Origin: Erythrobacter sp.
GTDB lineage: Bacteria; Pseudomonadota; Alphaproteobacteria; Sphingomonadales; Sphingomonadaceae
Reading direction: 5' to 3'
DNA length: 64,000 nucleotides
Assembly: GCA_027311945.1 (NCBI GenBank)
Contig: DAICXZ010000032.1
Coordinates: forward strand, 124,001-188,000
Positions 17,656 through 26,100 of the stretch are shown here, piece by piece (position 1 is the first letter of the stretch; the number at the start of each line of letters is the position of its first letter). Position numbers and translations under genes: made by a program. Under the pieces are notes generated by a model that worked only from the letters and a program-made list of their open reading frames with translations, searched no databases and had not been told where the DNA came from.

Positions 17656-17794
17656 ATTGTCTAAGGGCTACCCTTTTGTTTGTCTCTGCCTGCGCTCTTG
17701 CGGCGCGTCCCATATCCAAAAACGCGGCGCCGGACTAACCGACCCCGCAGCAAATTTTTTCATTTCAGGGCAAGTGTGGCACTAATATGGCGAA

Positions 17795-18376
17795 ATGCGG
17801 GATAGTGAACAACCAAATGTTAGGCAAGCGCGGCGACGGAAGCCGCTCGGTTCGGCGCAGCTGCGTGAATTGGCGATGAATTACGTCGCCCGGTTTGCCA
17901 CTTCGAGCGGCAAACTGGAGGCCTATCTGGTGCGCAAGTTGCGCGAGCGCGGATGGGACGATGACGAGGCGCAACCCGATATTCCTGCCCTTGTGGCAGA
18001 CTTTGCCAGCCGCGGTTATATCGACGACGAGGCCTATGCGCGCGCGCGAAGTGAAGGCTTGCTGGCACGCGGCTATGGCGCACGGCGGGTGGGCGAGGCC
18101 CTGCGGCAGGCGGGCATCGGCGAGACTTTGCGTGATGCGGCGGCCCCGGACGAAGCAGCGGCGCGGCGCGCGGCCTTTCGGCTGGCACAGAAGCGGCGGT
18201 TCGGCCCCTTCGCGGTTGAAGAACCCGATCAGGCGCGGCGAGAGAAACAGCTTGCAGCCATGCTGCGCGCAGGACATTCCTTCGCCCACGCCCGCCTGCT
18301 GGTCGACCTGACCAGCCCGGATAGTGCCCGCGAGTGGGCTGAAGAACTGGACGATGATGACGATGCGACTGCGTGA
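17795..18376 (+). CDS. recX: RecX family regulatory protein
   Basis: A 193-residue, highly charged helical protein. It shows the RecX three-helix repeats: LGSAQLRELAMNYVARFATS, LRERGWDDDEAQPDIPALVADFASRGYIDDEAYAR and RARSEGLLARGYGARRVGEAL. RecX proteins modulate RecA filaments. The length is slightly above the usual 150-170 because of a basic N-terminal stretch and an acidic tail (EELDDDDDATA). It overlaps the start of the DUF192 gene by 14 bases and heads a run of four tightly packed genes. recA is not in the window. Confidence 0.85.
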   Translation: MRDSEQPNVRQARRRKPLGSAQLRELAMNYVARFATSSGKLEAYLVRKLRERGWDDDEAQPDIPALVADFASRGYIDDEAYARARSEGLLARGYGARRVGEALRQAGIGETLRDAAAPDEAAARRAAFRLAQKRRFGPFAVEEPDQARREKQLAAMLRAGHSFAHARLLVDLTSPDSAREWAEELDDDDDATA

Positions 18377-18872
18377 ACAGACCTTTGCGAAGGCTATTGT
18401 GGCAGGTCTTGGCGCTCTGGCGCTGGCGGCCTGTTCTCCTTCGGGTGCCACCGAAAGCGCGCCCAGCGCGGCCGCGCCGCAGATCCACCCGGAGTCGGGC
18501 CTTGCCGTCATCCCTCTCACCGTCACCACCGCTGACGGCAAGCAGCACGAATTTCGCGTTGAAGTTGCCGCTACCGGCGCCGAGCAGGCGCGCGGGCTGA
18601 TGTTCCGCACCGAGATGGGCACCGACGAGGGCATGATCTTCCCGCGCGAAGACGATCCGCGCGAATCGAGTTTCTGGATGCGCAACACCGTGATCCCGCT
18701 CGACATCATCTTCATCGGGCCAGACCGGCGCATCCTGAACGTGGCGGCCAATGCCGTGCCTTATTCGGAAGCGCCGGTTCCATCGGCGGGGGCTGCCGGC
18801 GCGGTGCTCGAACTCAATGGCGGGCGTGCGGCAGAGCTGGGCATCAAGGCTGGCGACAAGGTTGAATGGTGA
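18363..18872 (+). CDS. DUF192 family lipoprotein
   Basis: A 169-residue exported protein. The lipobox ALAAC sits after a hydrophobic stretch, so it is probably a lipoprotein. The mature part is a DUF192 domain with ARGLMFRTEMGTDEGMIF and SSFWMRNTVIPLDIIFIGPD, ending GIKAGDKVEW. The function of the family is unknown. The ATG at 18363 lies inside the end of recX; two other in-frame ATGs sit 6 and 9 bases upstream and cannot be excluded. It belongs to the recX-DUF192-NDUFA12-DUF2155 cluster. Confidence 0.85.
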   Translation: MRLREQTFAKAIVAGLGALALAACSPSGATESAPSAAAPQIHPESGLAVIPLTVTTADGKQHEFRVEVAATGAEQARGLMFRTEMGTDEGMIFPREDDPRESSFWMRNTVIPLDIIFIGPDRRILNVAANAVPYSEAPVPSAGAAGAVLELNGGRAAELGIKAGDKVEW

Positions 18873-18919
18873 GGGGTTGACGCTTGGCGGAGCCGACAGA
18901 ATCGGCTAACCGCGCGAAC

Positions 18920-19315
18920 ATGAGCTTCCTCGGCAAGATCTTCACCTGGTGGGACGGCGCCACCATCGGCACCCTCCTGTGGTCCTCGCGCAATGGCGAG
19001 CACGTCGGCACCGACGCGCAGGGCAACAAGTATTATCGCTCAAAGCCCAAAGAGGGACAGCGTGAGCGGCGCTGGGTCATCTATGATGGCATCAACGATG
19101 CCAGCCGCGTGCCGAGCGAATGGCATGGCTGGCTGCACCATTCCTATGATGAGCTGCCCGAAAGCCACCTCACCCCGCCGCGCATCTGGGAGGTGGACTA
19201 CACCCCCAATGCCACTGGCACCGGCGCTGCCTATCTGCCTTCCGGGGCGCTCCAGCGTGGTGGCCGGCGTGCGCGGGCGACCGGCGATTACGAAGCCTGG
19301 ACGCCCGAGGCGTGA
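18920..19315 (+). CDS. NADH:ubiquinone oxidoreductase subunit NDUFA12
   Basis: A 131-residue accessory subunit of respiratory complex I, an alphaproteobacterial and mitochondrial hallmark. It begins MSFLGKIFTWWDGATIGTLL and contains DAQGNKYYRSK, ERRWVIYDG, SRVPSEWHGWLH and PPRIWEVDYTPNATGT, all conserved in the family. ATG 18920 matches the family's N-terminus. A TTG at 18884 with GAGGGG upstream would add 12 residues and is a serious alternative. It overlaps the DUF2155 gene by 4 bases (GTGA), so they are translationally coupled. The main complex I operon is elsewhere. Confidence 0.9.
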   Translation: MSFLGKIFTWWDGATIGTLLWSSRNGEHVGTDAQGNKYYRSKPKEGQRERRWVIYDGINDASRVPSEWHGWLHHSYDELPESHLTPPRIWEVDYTPNATGTGAAYLPSGALQRGGRRARATGDYEAWTPEA

Positions 19316-19926
19316 GAGCCTTCGCGGTCGGCGTGACCACGCTGACGCTGGCGCTTGCCGCCTGCGGAGGCGAGCCGCCCGTGCCCGAGGCAGAGCAGAC
19401 CGAGATTCCCGAAGAACTGCGACAGGCCGCGCCCGCGCTGGGTGAAGGCGCGCTGGCGGCCGAGGGGCTGGGCACACCGATGGCCGAACGCGTCGCCACG
19501 ATCGGTATTGTCAACAAGCGCAATTCACTCACCCGCGAGATCGAGATGAAGCCGGGTGAGGCGCGCCGGATCGACGACGTGGTGATTCGGCTGTCGGCCT
19601 GTGAGAAGACCGCGCCGTGGGAAGATCCGCCAGAAACGGGCGCTTTCGTACAGGTCAACGTCAACGCGCGACCCGACGCCGATAGCGAGGCGGTGTGGAC
19701 GCGGGTGTTCTCGGGCTGGCTGTTCAAGAACTCGCCCGGTCTGAACGTGGTCGAACACCCGATCTACGATGTCTGGGTGAAAGACTGTGCGATGAGCTTC
19801 CCCGGCGAGGAAGAGGCATTGTCCGCACCTTCTGCTGCACCCCGCCCGCGCGCATCGGCGGCTCCGGCCGAGCCAGAGGCAGCGCCGACCGCAACGCCCG
19901 CACCGTCTCCGACCAGTTCGCAGTAA
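19312..19926 (+). CDS. DUF2155 domain lipoprotein-like protein
   Basis: A 204-residue exported protein starting at a GTG that overlaps the upstream stop. A signal with lipobox-like LALAAC is followed by the DUF2155 domain (about residues 60-160). That domain contains IGIVNKRNSLTREIEMKPGE, RLSACEKTAPWEDPPETGAF and FSGWLFKNSPGLNVVEHPIYDVWVKDC. The last 40 or so residues are Ala/Pro-rich low complexity and are encoded antisense to the 3' end of aat. Function is unknown, but the gene is typically next to NDUFA12 and aat in alphaproteobacteria. Confidence 0.88.
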   Translation: MRAFAVGVTTLTLALAACGGEPPVPEAEQTEIPEELRQAAPALGEGALAAEGLGTPMAERVATIGIVNKRNSLTREIEMKPGEARRIDDVVIRLSACEKTAPWEDPPETGAFVQVNVNARPDADSEAVWTRVFSGWLFKNSPGLNVVEHPIYDVWVKDCAMSFPGEEEALSAPSAAPRPRASAAPAEPEAAPTATPAPSPTSSQ

Positions 19927-20543
19927 GCTTCTGGCAGGGTGAGCCGGGGCGGCTCGGCGCAGGCCTGGGCCAGCCTGGCCAAATAGTCTGCCCGTGCAAT
20001 CTCGACCGCGCCGAGCGAGGCGAGGTGGTCGGTCATGAACTGGCAGTCGAGCAGGCGGTAGCCCGCCCGGCGCATCAGCGCCACCAGCCATGCCAGCGCC
20101 ACCTTCGACGCATCGCGTGTGGTGCTGAACATCGATTCGCCGCAAAACACCCGCTCGATCGCCACGCCATAGAGCCCGCCAACCAGTTTGCCGTCGATCC
20201 GGCATTCGACCGAGTGGGCATGGCCCAGCGCGTGGAGGTTGCGGTAGCTCGCCGCAATCGTGTGGTTGATCCAGGTCTCGGGATGATCGGGCCGAGGGGC
20301 GGCGCAGGCCTCGACCACGGCGGCAAAATCGGTGTCGACGGTGACGGTGAAGCGGCCCGACTTGAGCACCTTGGCGAGCGAGCGCGAGCAGTGGAAGCCA
20401 TCGAGCGGGAGGATCGCGCGTTTACGCGGTTCGACCCAGAAGATCTCGGTATCCTCGCGCGAATCGGCCATCGGGAACACGCCGCTGCGATAGGCGAGCA
20501 AAAGCATCTCGGGCGCGATGATCGAAACGTCGGAGCGAGCCAT
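19764..20543 (-). CDS. aat: Leucyl/phenylalanyl-tRNA--protein transferase
   Basis: A 259-residue enzyme that adds Leu or Phe to N-terminal Arg or Lys of proteins, marking them for the ClpAP N-end rule pathway. Family motifs are MLLLAYRSGVFPMAD, IFWVEPRKRAILPL, TWINHTIAASYRNLHALGHAHSVE and GGLYGVAIERVFCGESMFS with LLDCQFMTDHLASLGA. The usual length is about 230-240. Here a Gly/Ala-rich tail of about 35 residues follows and overlaps the end of DUF2155 on the other strand by 163 bases. ATG 20543 is chosen over 20594 because MARSDVSIIAPEML matches the family start. Confidence 0.93.
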   Translation of the reverse strand: MARSDVSIIAPEMLLLAYRSGVFPMADSREDTEIFWVEPRKRAILPLDGFHCSRSLAKVLKSGRFTVTVDTDFAAVVEACAAPRPDHPETWINHTIAASYRNLHALGHAHSVECRIDGKLVGGLYGVAIERVFCGESMFSTTRDASKVALAWLVALMRRAGYRLLDCQFMTDHLASLGAVEIARADYLARLAQACAEPPRLTLPEAYCELVGDGAGVAVGAASGSAGAADARGRGAAEGADNASSSPGKLIAQSFTQTS

Positions 20544-20625
20544 TGCGAGAAGCTTTAGCAAGAGAGAACGCGCTCGTCGCTTGCCTTCGCGCAAAAGCCG
20601 TTATAGAGGCGCGCCTTACCCGTGC

Positions 20626-20701
20626 AGGGGTGTAGCTCAGCTGGTAGAGCATCGGTCTCCAAAACCGAGGGTCGTAGGTTCGAATCCTATCGCCCCTGCC
20701 A
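20626..20701 (+). tRNA. tRNA-Trp (anticodon CCA)
   Basis: A 76-base cloverleaf: acceptor AGGGGTG pairs with CGCCCCT including one G-T, the D arm is GCTCAG-CTGGTAGAGC, and the anticodon loop CTCCAAAAC carries CCA. The T arm contains GGTTCGAATCC. The 3' CCA is encoded. In many alphaproteobacteria this tRNA sits directly before secE; here secE is about 11 kb downstream on the same strand. Confidence 0.97.
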
Positions 20702-21477
20702 TTTTCTTCCGTTCGCGCCGGGCGGCGGATATCGTCCCATCATAAGCCTGAAGGCGGATTATCCGTCATTCGCAGGTGGTTATCCGCTTGCGCATTCAAT
20801 TGGGGCATCCTTCGGGAACCTGCAAGCGGGACGGGGCGGGGCAGCGGGTAGCTATCACGCTGCTGCGTTTACTATAACGACCAAAATACCGAATGACTTC
20901 GGCAGTTAGTTAACAACTGGGTCAATAGTGCGCCCGGTATCCTGGCACTACGCCCGGCCAAACCTGCCTGACCCTTAAAACGTCGGTCACACCTGGCGGT
21001 GCCTCTTCCCAGAAAATCCGTCTGGCCATTCGGCCTCAGTTTACGATCTGGCGGAGCGCGGCCCCGAACAGCGGCTGGCCTGGAGGCGGCGGATTTCTGT
21101 CATTTTTCCAGCATTCTGAACAGGCAGCCTCTCGCTTCCGGCGCTATTCCTGAGGGGAGGTACGCATAGCAATCGCTCTCGGAATGCTTGCTCAAGAAAT
21201 CAAAAGCGCAAGGCTGGAGGATAACCACTGGTTAACCTCATTTAAGGGTCCTCACGGAATGGGCGGCAATTTGTTCGGTTAAACTCTGCCGGTAGGGCCG
21301 TGACAAACGCCTGAGAGAATTAGAAAATAGAAATACCATAGATACGATCAATTAGATCAATTTCTTGAGTTTTACGGTGGGCTTGCGCTCGCCAGATGCC
21401 AACGCCTCGTGCGATCCAGAATGTTTGATTGACGCATAGGCAAAACAAACAGTCAATACGAAGGACGGGTCGCGCAT
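20702..21477. other. 776-bp gene-poor region between tRNA-Trp and the TPS genes
   Basis: No convincing gene on either strand. The base composition is lower in GC than the surroundings, especially near 20880-20920 and 21300-21470. I see no clear terminator after the tRNA and no repeat of the tRNA 3' end. AT-rich stretches around 21320-21450 probably hold the promoter of the tpsB-tpsA operon. On the minus strand a short open stretch ends at 21351 with a lysine-rich tail (ERKPTVKLKKLI); it may be a gene remnant but is too short to call. Confidence 0.5.
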
Positions 21478-23172
21478 ATGCTATTTCGCAAAGAACTTTT
21501 GCTCGGGGTTGCGGCATTCGCTGCTTTCACGTCTCCGGCTTTCGCGCAATCGGCGAGCCAGGTGGTGCCGGATAGCTATGCGCCGGTGGCGCAGCAGCCC
21601 GGCGGGCCGGTCGTCATCCCGCAGGATATGCCCACCCAGGTGCCCGATGGCGCTGAAGACCTCGTCGTCACGCTGAACGGTGTGCGCATCGAAGGCGCTG
21701 TTGCCGATCCCGCCGCCGTTGCCGCGCTGGAATCGCAGCTGCTCGGCAGGCCGGTCAAGGTCGCCGCCATCTTCGAAGCCGCGCACGAGCTGGAGCGCTA
21801 CTTCGCCGCCAATGGGGAAGCGCTGACCCGTGTGGTCGTGCCGGCGCAGGATCTGGCCGATGGCGCTATCCTGCGCCTCGTCGTGGTGCAGGGCCAGATC
21901 GAGGCGGTAAACACCGATGCCCTGCCGCGTGCCGTGCGGCGCAAGGTTGCCTCCTACCTTGCGCCGCTGGTCGGCAAGCCGGGCGTCAAGATCGGCCAGA
22001 TCGAGCGCAAGCTTCTGCTCGCCTCCGATGTGCCGGGCCTCACCATGCGTTCGACCCTCGTTCCCGGCAGCAAGCCGGGCATGAGCGTCCTCGCCGTCGA
22101 GGGCGACTATCGCCCGCTTGGCGTGATGCTCGGCTTCAACAACCTGCAGAGCGACGGGCTTGGCCGCGAGGCGGTCTCGCTCGGGTTTGACTTCAACGGC
22201 AACCTGGGCCTTGGCGAGACGATCTACCTGCGCGCCTCGGGCGATCCGTCCGATGGCTATTTCGACAAGCGTCCGCGCAACCGCGTGCTGGCGGCCGGTG
22301 TCGTCGCGCCGATCGGCAACGATGGGTTGTCGCTTAACATCGAAGGCGTCGATGCGCGCACGGCGGGCAACGTTCCGATCAACCGACCGCGCTTTGCCAG
22401 CCACTTCCAGCGGCTGTCCACGCGCCTCAGCTACCCCTTCGTGCTCAGCCGCACCACGCGCCTCACCGGCACCGTCGCCTTCGATGTCGCCAACGAAGAC
22501 ATCACCCTGATCGAGCCTGCGCAGTTCGGCGTCTCGCGCGACCGGCTGCGGGTGGCCCGTCTCGGCGGTGACTTCGCCACGGCCTTTTCGGGCGGCGGAC
22601 AGATGAGCGCGGCGATGGAACTGTCGCAGGGGCTCAACATCGCAGGGGCCCGCAGTGCCGCCGATGCCACCCCCACCCTGCCGCTGTCGCGCGCCGGTGC
22701 CGATGCGGACTTCACCGCCCTCAACGTGAGCGCGGGGATCGACTTGCCCCTTGCCCAGCATGTCGCCGGACGCCTGCGCGGCTCGGCGCAGACGAGCTTC
22801 GGCTATGCGCTGGTCAACTCGGAAAGCTTCGGCATTGCGCACGGCGATGCCATCTCCACCCTGTCGCAAGGCTTGCTGCAGGGCGACACCGGCTATGCCC
22901 TGCGCGGCGAGCTGCAATTCCCGTTCACCGTGGCTGAGGGCGACCTGTTCCTCGCTCCCTATGTGTTCGGGGCCAATGGCCGCGTTCTGCTCAAGCAACC
23001 GAGCGCGCTCGAGCGGCGCGACACCGCCGCTTGGGCCTATGGCGCGGGTGTGCGCCTGGCGGGCAACCACGGGGCCCGATGGGGCCTCAATGCCGAATAT
23101 GGCGCTGCCGAGGTTGACGGCATTCCGGGTGCACCGGGCCGCTTCTCGCTCTCTTTCCAGCTCAGCTACTAA
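21478..23172 (+). CDS. ShlB/FhaC/HecB family two-partner secretion transporter (TpsB)
   Basis: A 564-residue outer membrane protein. A signal peptide (LLLGVAAFAAFTSPAFAQ) precedes a periplasmic POTRA-like region (about residues 60-190), with GAEDLVVTLNGVRIEGA and DGAILRLVVVQGQIEAV. The C-terminal barrel closes with RFSLSFQLSY. This is the Omp85-superfamily pore that exports its TpsA partner. The partner begins 19 bases downstream, which fixes the pairing. The N-terminal linker before POTRA is Pro-rich. Length and order match FhaC-type transporters. Confidence 0.9.
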   Translation: MLFRKELLLGVAAFAAFTSPAFAQSASQVVPDSYAPVAQQPGGPVVIPQDMPTQVPDGAEDLVVTLNGVRIEGAVADPAAVAALESQLLGRPVKVAAIFEAAHELERYFAANGEALTRVVVPAQDLADGAILRLVVVQGQIEAVNTDALPRAVRRKVASYLAPLVGKPGVKIGQIERKLLLASDVPGLTMRSTLVPGSKPGMSVLAVEGDYRPLGVMLGFNNLQSDGLGREAVSLGFDFNGNLGLGETIYLRASGDPSDGYFDKRPRNRVLAAGVVAPIGNDGLSLNIEGVDARTAGNVPINRPRFASHFQRLSTRLSYPFVLSRTTRLTGTVAFDVANEDITLIEPAQFGVSRDRLRVARLGGDFATAFSGGGQMSAAMELSQGLNIAGARSAADATPTLPLSRAGADADFTALNVSAGIDLPLAQHVAGRLRGSAQTSFGYALVNSESFGIAHGDAISTLSQGLLQGDTGYALRGELQFPFTVAEGDLFLAPYVFGANGRVLLKQPSALERRDTAAWAYGAGVRLAGNHGARWGLNAEYGAAEVDGIPGAPGRFSLSFQLSY

Positions 23173-23190
23173 TTCTTCGGGGCACACATC

Positions 23191-26100
23191 ATGACCAAAC
23201 CGACCCTTATCGCCAAGTCGCTGCGCTGCGCTGCCCTGCTTGCGAGCACCGCCATCTCTACCGCCGCTCTGGCCAACGACCTGCCCACCGGCGGCGAGGT
23301 TGCCGCAGGCGCGGTTTCCATCGGTGCGCCGGCTGCCGGCAATATGACCATCACCCAGCATAGCGACCGCGCGGTGGTGAACTGGACCAGCTTCTCGGTC
23401 GGCGAAGGCAATGCGGTGAACATCGCGCAGCCGGGTGCCCAGTCGGCGCTGCTGAACCGGGTTACGGGCGATGCCACCAGTGTGATCGCGGGGCAGATCA
23501 ATGCCAACGGGCAGGTGTTCCTCGTGAACCCCAACGGCATTGCCATCACCAAAAGCGGCACGGTCAACGCCGCCGCCTTCACCGCCTCGACGCTCGATAT
23601 CTCCGACCGCGATTTCATGGCGGGCGGCGATGCGATCACCGTTACCGCGTCTGCCAATGCGCAGGTCATGCGGCTGCGCGCAGGGCTCTCGGACCTGATG
23701 TCGCCCGATCTGGCCGACGGCACCTTGCTGGTGGCAGGCGTCGCGACAATGGAGGGCAGCGATCAGGCTGCGCTCGATCTTACCGGCGACGGCTTCCTGC
23801 GGCTTGGCCTGCCCACCGGCTCCATTGAGGTGGCGGGCACGATCAACGCGAACACCGTGGTGCTGACCGCGGGCACGGCGCGCGATGCGGCGCGCGGGGT
23901 GGTGAACCTCTCGGGCGTGATCAACGCCACGGGTGTCGAAAGCAAGGGTGGCGTGGTCCGCCTGACGGGCGATGTGATCAACCTCACCGGCGCGACAATC
24001 GACGCCTCGGGCACGCTCGGCGGCGGCTCGATCGAAATCGGCGGCGGCTATCAGGGCACGGGCGATCTGGCCCACGCCACCGATCTGAATGTCGATGCGG
24101 CCAGCGTGATCCGCGCCGATGCGCTGGTGCAGGGCGATGGCGGCGATGTGGTGCTGTGGTCCGACCACAAGACCGCCTTCGCGGGCACCATCACCGCGCG
24201 CGGCGGCGCAAATAGCGGCGATGGCGGCAATGCCGAAGTGTCGGGCAAGGCGCTGCTGGCCTACACCGGCTTCACCAACCTCCTCGCGCCGAAGGGCAAG
24301 ACCGGCGATCTGCTGCTTGACCCTTACGACGTCACGATCCTGGACTCTCCGGGCAGCACCAGCGCGGGCTTCACCGCGACGGGCGACAACAGTTTTATCG
24401 ATGTCACCACGCTGACCAACGCGCTGGGGAGCGCCAATGTCACCGTCTCGACCGGATCGGGTGGCAGCCAGGCAGGTAACATCACCGTTGTATCCCCCAT
24501 TTTCTGGAACGCCGCGACGACACTGGAGCTGAGCGCGGCGGGCGATATTGCGATCATTGCCGATATCGCCAGCGCGTCCGCCAACGCCGGGCTTATCCTG
24601 CGCGCCGACAATGACGGCAGCGGCAGCGGCACGGTGACCTTCGGCGCTGGAATCGTGGACTTCAGCGAAACCGGCAGCACGATCGATATCTATTACAATC
24701 CAACGAGCTATGCATCGCCGACCAATTATAGCGGCAATGTCAACAGCGGCACGCTCACCTCGTGGATGCTGGTCAACACCCTGCAGAACTTGCAGGACAT
24801 GAACACCAACCTTGCCGGCACCTACGCCCTGTCAAAGAGCATTGACGCGAGCGAAACGGCCAGCTGGAACAGCGGCGCGGGCTTCGCTCCCATTGGAAAC
24901 GGCAGTAGCAATAACTTCACCGGAAAATTCGATGGTCAGGGCCATGTCATCTCCGGCCTGACCATCAATCGTCCGACTACCAATTACGTCGGGTTGTTCG
25001 GCTATATCAGTGATGCAACCATATCCAATGTCGGCCTGGAAGGTGGCTCGATCTCTGGAAACTCTAATGTCGGCGGGCTGGTCGGGGAGGCCTATAACAA
25101 CACAACGATCAGCAATGCCTATGCGACCGGCGCGGTCTCTGGAACCTTAATCGCCGGCGGGCTGGTCGGGGAAGCCTATAACAACACAATGATCAGCAAT
25201 GCCTATGCGACCGGCACGGTCTCTGGAAATTCCATTGTCGGCGGGCTGGTCGGGCGTACCTCAACCAACACCACGATCAGCAATGCCTATGCGACCGGCG
25301 CGGTCTCTGAAGTCTTATATGCCGGCGGGCTGGTCGGGTTTGCTTGGCAATCAACGATCAGCAATAGCTATTGGGATGTCTATTCGACACGGCAAGCCGG
25401 TGCTCTCGGTTTCGACAACGGAAGCACTGTCGTTAACGTTTCTTCCGTCACCAGCGATCCTGCGAAGTCGGGTGACGCAAATTACGCTTTCAAGCCAAGC
25501 GCCTATGCCAACTTCGATTTCACCAATGACTGGTTCATGGTCGATGGCTCGACGCGGCCGTTCGGGCGCTGGGAATATGCCACCGACATAACCAATGCGC
25601 ATCAGCTGCAGCTGATGGCGATGAACCTTTCCGCCAGCTACACACTCGGAGCGAAGATCGACCTCTCCGAAACCGGCGCGGTCACCTCGGGCAGCCCTGA
25701 AACCTATGCGGGCATGTGGTCCAGCGCGGGCTTCAGTCCGGTCGGTGACGGCAGCAATAAATTCACCGGCACATTCGACGGTCAGGGCCATATCATCTCG
25801 GGCCTGACAATCGAGCGCCCCGATCAGAATTATGTCGGCCTGTTCGGATATGTCGACGGCGGATCGATAAGCAACGTCGGGCTCGAAATTGTTTCGGTGT
25901 CGGGCTACCAACAGGTCGGCGGGTTGGCGGCCCGAGCAGACAATGCCGCCATCGAAAACGCCCACACCACCGGAACGGTATCGGGCAATTCCATAACCGG
26001 AGCGCTTAGCGGCTACACCATTTCTTCGACTATTCGGAATGTTTACTCCACAGCGTCGGTTGAAGCAGGGCCCTATTCGGGAGGCCTGATCGGCTCGGCT

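Noticed and set aside
14398-17664. A 1088-codon plus-strand open frame
   Set aside because: It runs antisense to the fatty acyl-AMP ligase and the TAT protein, both with full family motifs or a signal. The translation is Arg/Ala-rich without motifs, typical of a high-GC shadow frame.
21320-21480. A possible gene end on the minus strand (tail ERKPTVKLKKLI before a stop at 21351)
   Set aside because: There is no start with a ribosome binding site, and the stretch runs into the tpsB start. It is too short to separate a remnant from chance.
21481-24168. An 895-codon minus-strand open frame
   Set aside because: It is antisense to tpsB and the TPS domain of tpsA, which have clear signal peptides and motifs. 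The His/Arg/Ala-rich translation looks non-coding.
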